Assembly: GCF_005280735.1 (NCBI RefSeq)
Contig: NZ_CP040077.1
Span: forward strand, 2,232,001 to 2,296,000
Source of the DNA: Trinickia violacea
GTDB lineage: Bacteria > Pseudomonadota > Gammaproteobacteria > Burkholderiales > Burkholderiaceae
Direction: 5' to 3'
DNA length: 64,000 nt
The position numbers and the translations under genes were made by a program. Under the pieces are notes generated by a model that saw nothing but the letters and a program-made list of their open reading frames with translations, did not search any database and was not told where the DNA came from. The first letter of the stretch is position 1, and each line of letters starts with the position of its first letter. Of the stretch, positions 61,768 to 64,000 are shown piece by piece.

Positions 61768-62043
61768 TCTCGCTGACCAGTCTTCGTGTTGTTTCCGCTC
61801 AATGGGCAAGAAGAACTGGATGTTCTGCTGGACCGAACTGGGCGCCCGGCAGATCGGCATCGCGCAAAGTTTGTTGGTGACGTGCAAGCTGTGCACGACA
61901 TCGATCCCTACGAATATCTGGTCGACGTGCTGCAGCGCGTGGGTCAGCATCCGGCTTCACGCGTGCATGAACTCACGCCGCGGATGTGGAAATCGCTCTT
62001 CGCCGACAACCCGCTGCGCTCGCCCCTGCATCAGATCGCTTGA
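61768..62043 (+). mobile_element. IS66-family transposase fragment, frameshifted
   Basis: Frame one gives MGKKNWMFCWTELGARQIGI and VTCK; after an extra TG-like duplication at about 61889-61893 the match continues in another frame with HDIDPYEYLVDVLQRVGQ, ELTPRMWK and FADNPLRSPL to a stop at 62041-62043. These are the C-terminal motifs of the IS66 TnpC transposase. Only the last 80 residues or so remain, so the element is dead. No complete terminal inverted repeat was found. A stretch at 61690-61780 might contain part of its left end. Confidence 0.85.
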
Positions 62044-62055
62044 GATCGAAAGTAC

Positions 62056-62072
62056 GTCGGTAAATTACCGAC
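62056..62072. repeat. Palindrome at the IS66 fragment / MFS junction
   Basis: GTCGGTAA (62056-62063), A, TTACCGAC (62065-62072): a perfect 17-base palindrome with one central base. It lies 13 bases after the IS66 stop and 14 before the end of the MFS gene. It could be a terminator-like hairpin or a recombination scar. Confidence 0.5.
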
Positions 62073-62085
62073 TACGAACCTGTTG

Positions 62086-63327
62086 TTACCCCTCCGGTTG
62101 CAGAATCCTTAAGGGAAATACACTGGCACCCACGCAGGCGATGCATAGTCCCACCGCACCCGCACCGATAAATGCCCAAGGAGTACCGAAGTGTTGGGCA
62201 ATCCACGACCCAACTATCGGGCCGCCGACCAATGCACAAAGTTGTAGGCTACGTACCGTCGATGAAAGGACGCCAAGCATTTCTCGCGGCGATTCCGTTT
62301 GCAGCGAGATTGAATAGGCCATCACGCCACCGGCATAACAGAATCCATTTAATAGCCATAACACACAAAGAACAGGCAAACTGAGCCGCTCATAGGAAAT
62401 CCCTAGAATTCCTGCTGCGATGACAGTCATGCTGAATCCGCACAGAAACACCAGCATAACGCGAAATTCGTTCGTACGAACCAGCATCCGCTTCAGGACA
62501 AGTGCACATGCAATTGCGCCAGCGGCGGTGCAACTGACAATTGTTCCAAAAGCACTGGCCGGAAGACCATGCTCTCGAAGCAAGAGGACCAGTATTGAAT
62601 CATACAATCCAAGCGTAAGTGAAAGAGCAAGCATGAGAGTCAGGGTGACAGTGAAGCGCGGTTTTCCTAGGATGGTTTCCCAAAGCACTGGAAAATTTGG
62701 CAGACGATTTCTGGCCTCATGATCTGCAGACTTCCATCCAATAGTCGAGCCAATTCGTACAGTACAACCCACCGACGCACAAGCCAGCACGGCTGTGAAT
62801 AAAAATCCCCCTCTAGAATGAGAGACAACCGCCAAGGCTGCACCGAGCAACGGCGACGCAATTTTGGTACATTGATCAACTAATGAGGTTAATGTCGTCG
62901 TCGATACAATCTGTTCGTCAGTTAGCAACCGCCGGACGAGAATTTGCTCGGCAGGCACACCACCCAGATTGCTGACGCCCTTTAGAAGTACCATAGTAAT
63001 AAAGAAGCTCTCGTTGGGTGCAATGGCAAGCAGAAGTGAGGTAATAAGCCTTCCGGTCGAACTCGCAAGCATGACGAGTGCTGGGGAATTTCGATCGGCC
63101 AAAACACCGATGAACGGGCCAAGCAGGAGGCCTGGTAAGCCATAAAGTGCAGCTGCGATTCCAAGGGTACGAGGCGCGGCATTATAGTTAAAAGAAAGCA
63201 CTGAAAAGATCAGCGTGAAGTCGATCCAAATCGCGATGGAGTTGAAAAGACGAGAGGCAAAGAATGAGAGGTAGCCTTGAACACTAAAAAGCGATCGCAT
63301 TGTTCTCATTTTATGCCGATCTCGCAT
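62086..63327 (-). CDS. MFS transporter (drug/metabolite exporter type)
   Basis: 413 residues from ATG 63327; ATGs at 63309 and 63300 are also in frame. Twelve hydrophobic segments and the loop 2-3 motif GPFIGVLADRNSP, as in the H+ antiporter-1 / MFS_3 group that exports macrolides or enterobactin. Codons are visibly AT-richer than in the other genes of the window, so it is probably acquired. It overlaps the carbamoyltransferase stop by 17 bases, which suggests one operon: make or modify a compound, then export it. Confidence 0.88.
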   Translation of the reverse strand: MRDRHKMRTMRSLFSVQGYLSFFASRLFNSIAIWIDFTLIFSVLSFNYNAAPRTLGIAAALYGLPGLLLGPFIGVLADRNSPALVMLASSTGRLITSLLLAIAPNESFFITMVLLKGVSNLGGVPAEQILVRRLLTDEQIVSTTTLTSLVDQCTKIASPLLGAALAVVSHSRGGFLFTAVLACASVGCTVRIGSTIGWKSADHEARNRLPNFPVLWETILGKPRFTVTLTLMLALSLTLGLYDSILVLLLREHGLPASAFGTIVSCTAAGAIACALVLKRMLVRTNEFRVMLVFLCGFSMTVIAAGILGISYERLSLPVLCVLWLLNGFCYAGGVMAYSISLQTESPREMLGVLSSTVRSLQLCALVGGPIVGSWIAQHFGTPWAFIGAGAVGLCIACVGASVFPLRILQPEG

Positions 63328-63999
63328 CCTGATTATTCAAATAAAGCTTATTTTTAACAACAAAGCCGTCCAGCCCACTCTCCCTGGCATACCTTGCCAA
63401 GTCACTAGTCTTATTAATAAATCCGGCGCCATTGAAATTAAGCGATGTATTGCACAGGACGCCATATCCAGATATGCGCTCAAAAGCCTTCAATAATGAA
63501 TATATTTTTTGATTCTGCGACGAATCACCGTCTGAGGACGGGCTGAGCCATCTACATGGGTAATCGCTTGAAGTTGCGGATTCTGTACTTGTGAAAAAAA
63601 TAGCATGTGGGGGCTTGGTCGGCCGATTTTGAAAAAACGACCAGCACTTTCCTCCAGACAGATGGGGGCGATCGGCCTGAAGTTCTCCCTGCGTTTGATG
63701 ACGTTTAATCGGTCAAGCGTGTGCTTCGAGAATGGTGCGGCCAGAATGGACCGATTGCCAAGAGCTCGTGGACCTATCTCTGCCCGGTCTTGTGCCCACC
63801 CAAGGATTGCCCCTCGATGCAGAAGCTCCGCAATCTCGGAGAACACCATTTGCTTAAGAGCGAATCCTTCGATAACGTGTACATCGTCGTCGAACATTTG
63901 GCCAGCATATACGCTCCACTGAATCTTCGCGTCACCGGACAGGCGATGTTGGGCATCGATGGCTGTGCCTATCGCTGACCCAACGTCATTTGGGCAGGG
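63311..63999 (-). pseudogene. Carbamoyltransferase (NodU/CmcH family), 5'-partial and frameshifted
   Basis: The frame is open to the window edge and carries the C-terminal YrdC-like/Kae1-linked carbamoyltransferase motifs: AEIGPRALGNRSILAAP, LNVIKRRENFRPIAPICLEE and AITHVDGSARPQTV. At about 63526 one base seems to be missing: the match continues in the next frame with SSQNQKIYSLLKAFER, LCNTSLNFNG and a stop at 63311-63313. The family uses carbamoyl phosphate to carbamoylate sugars, antibiotics or other natural products. AT-rich like the exporter gene beside it. Either a real pseudogene or a sequencing error in the homopolymer-poor spot. Confidence 0.82.
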
Positions 64000-64000
64000 G

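Noticed and set aside
61690..61790. A leftward frame with residues like KRPPDELGIELKLGERAYVQF, reminiscent of a TOBE-type domain end
   Set aside because: Too short, with no start, and it overlaps the gene stub and IS66 junction. The resemblance is too weak to annotate.

Overview
The window looks like a chromosomal segment of a high-GC betaproteobacterium of the Burkholderiaceae (Burkholderia / Paraburkholderia / Trinickia-like). The evidence is the GC-rich codon use, a BktB-type beta-ketothiolase, RimO, PotFGHI, a PtxS-regulated 2-ketogluconate operon and several small proteins of a type common in that family. This assignment is inference from gene content. No rRNA, tRNA or CRISPR array was seen.

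Layout. (1) 1-6802: an acyl-CoA metabolism island. It holds the end of a thiolase, a 2-methylfumaryl-CoA isomerase-like CaiB/BaiF protein, a methylsuccinyl-CoA dehydrogenase-like enzyme with the long N-terminal extension, a remnant of etfB fused to the start of a second acyl-CoA dehydrogenase, a LysR regulator and an MFE-2-type short-chain dehydrogenase. (2) 6803-9477: an accessory insert with an AbiEi/AbiEii type IV toxin-antitoxin pair, two matching inverted-repeat operators and a small orphan gene. (3) 9541-28802: mostly core genes: rimO, a PfkB sugar kinase, bktB, metC, serB, a P450, a LysR/quinone-oxidoreductase pair, fetAB, asmA, ybiT, a nitronate monooxygenase, and ompW behind two FNR/Anr-like boxes. 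(4) 29294-33427: the putrescine importer potFGHI, with overlapping start and stop codons in GHI. (5) 33501-40235: a tripartite RND efflux operon read leftward, with a divergent TetR repressor and an AcrR-like palindrome between them. (6) 40243-46319: small proteins, a C45-like Ntn hydrolase, a ClC channel, a GST and a YeiH-family exporter with its LysR regulator. (7) 47443-53132: the kguE-K-T-D / ptxS 2-ketogluconate cluster, with a perfect PtxS-type palindrome over the first codons of kguE. (8) 53226-61517: YhfC, small conserved proteins, a TauE exporter, a Spy-like protein, a PanE-like reductase, an Lrp regulator with a saccharopine-dehydrogenase-like target, and an orphan cydX coupled to a P-loop kinase. 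(9) 61663-64000: a broken, visibly AT-richer end with a truncated gene, an IS66 transposase fragment, an MFS exporter and a frameshifted NodU/CmcH-type carbamoyltransferase.

The most interesting signals are the Mct-Mcd enzyme pair (a C5 dicarboxyl-CoA module), the AbiE operator and promoter architecture, the cydX-kinase coupling, the two mutually exclusive hairpins ahead of the lysine-dehydrogenase-like gene, and the foreign carbamoyltransferase-exporter pair at the right edge. None is proven to be a new system. Each is stated with what the sequence shows and what would decide it.
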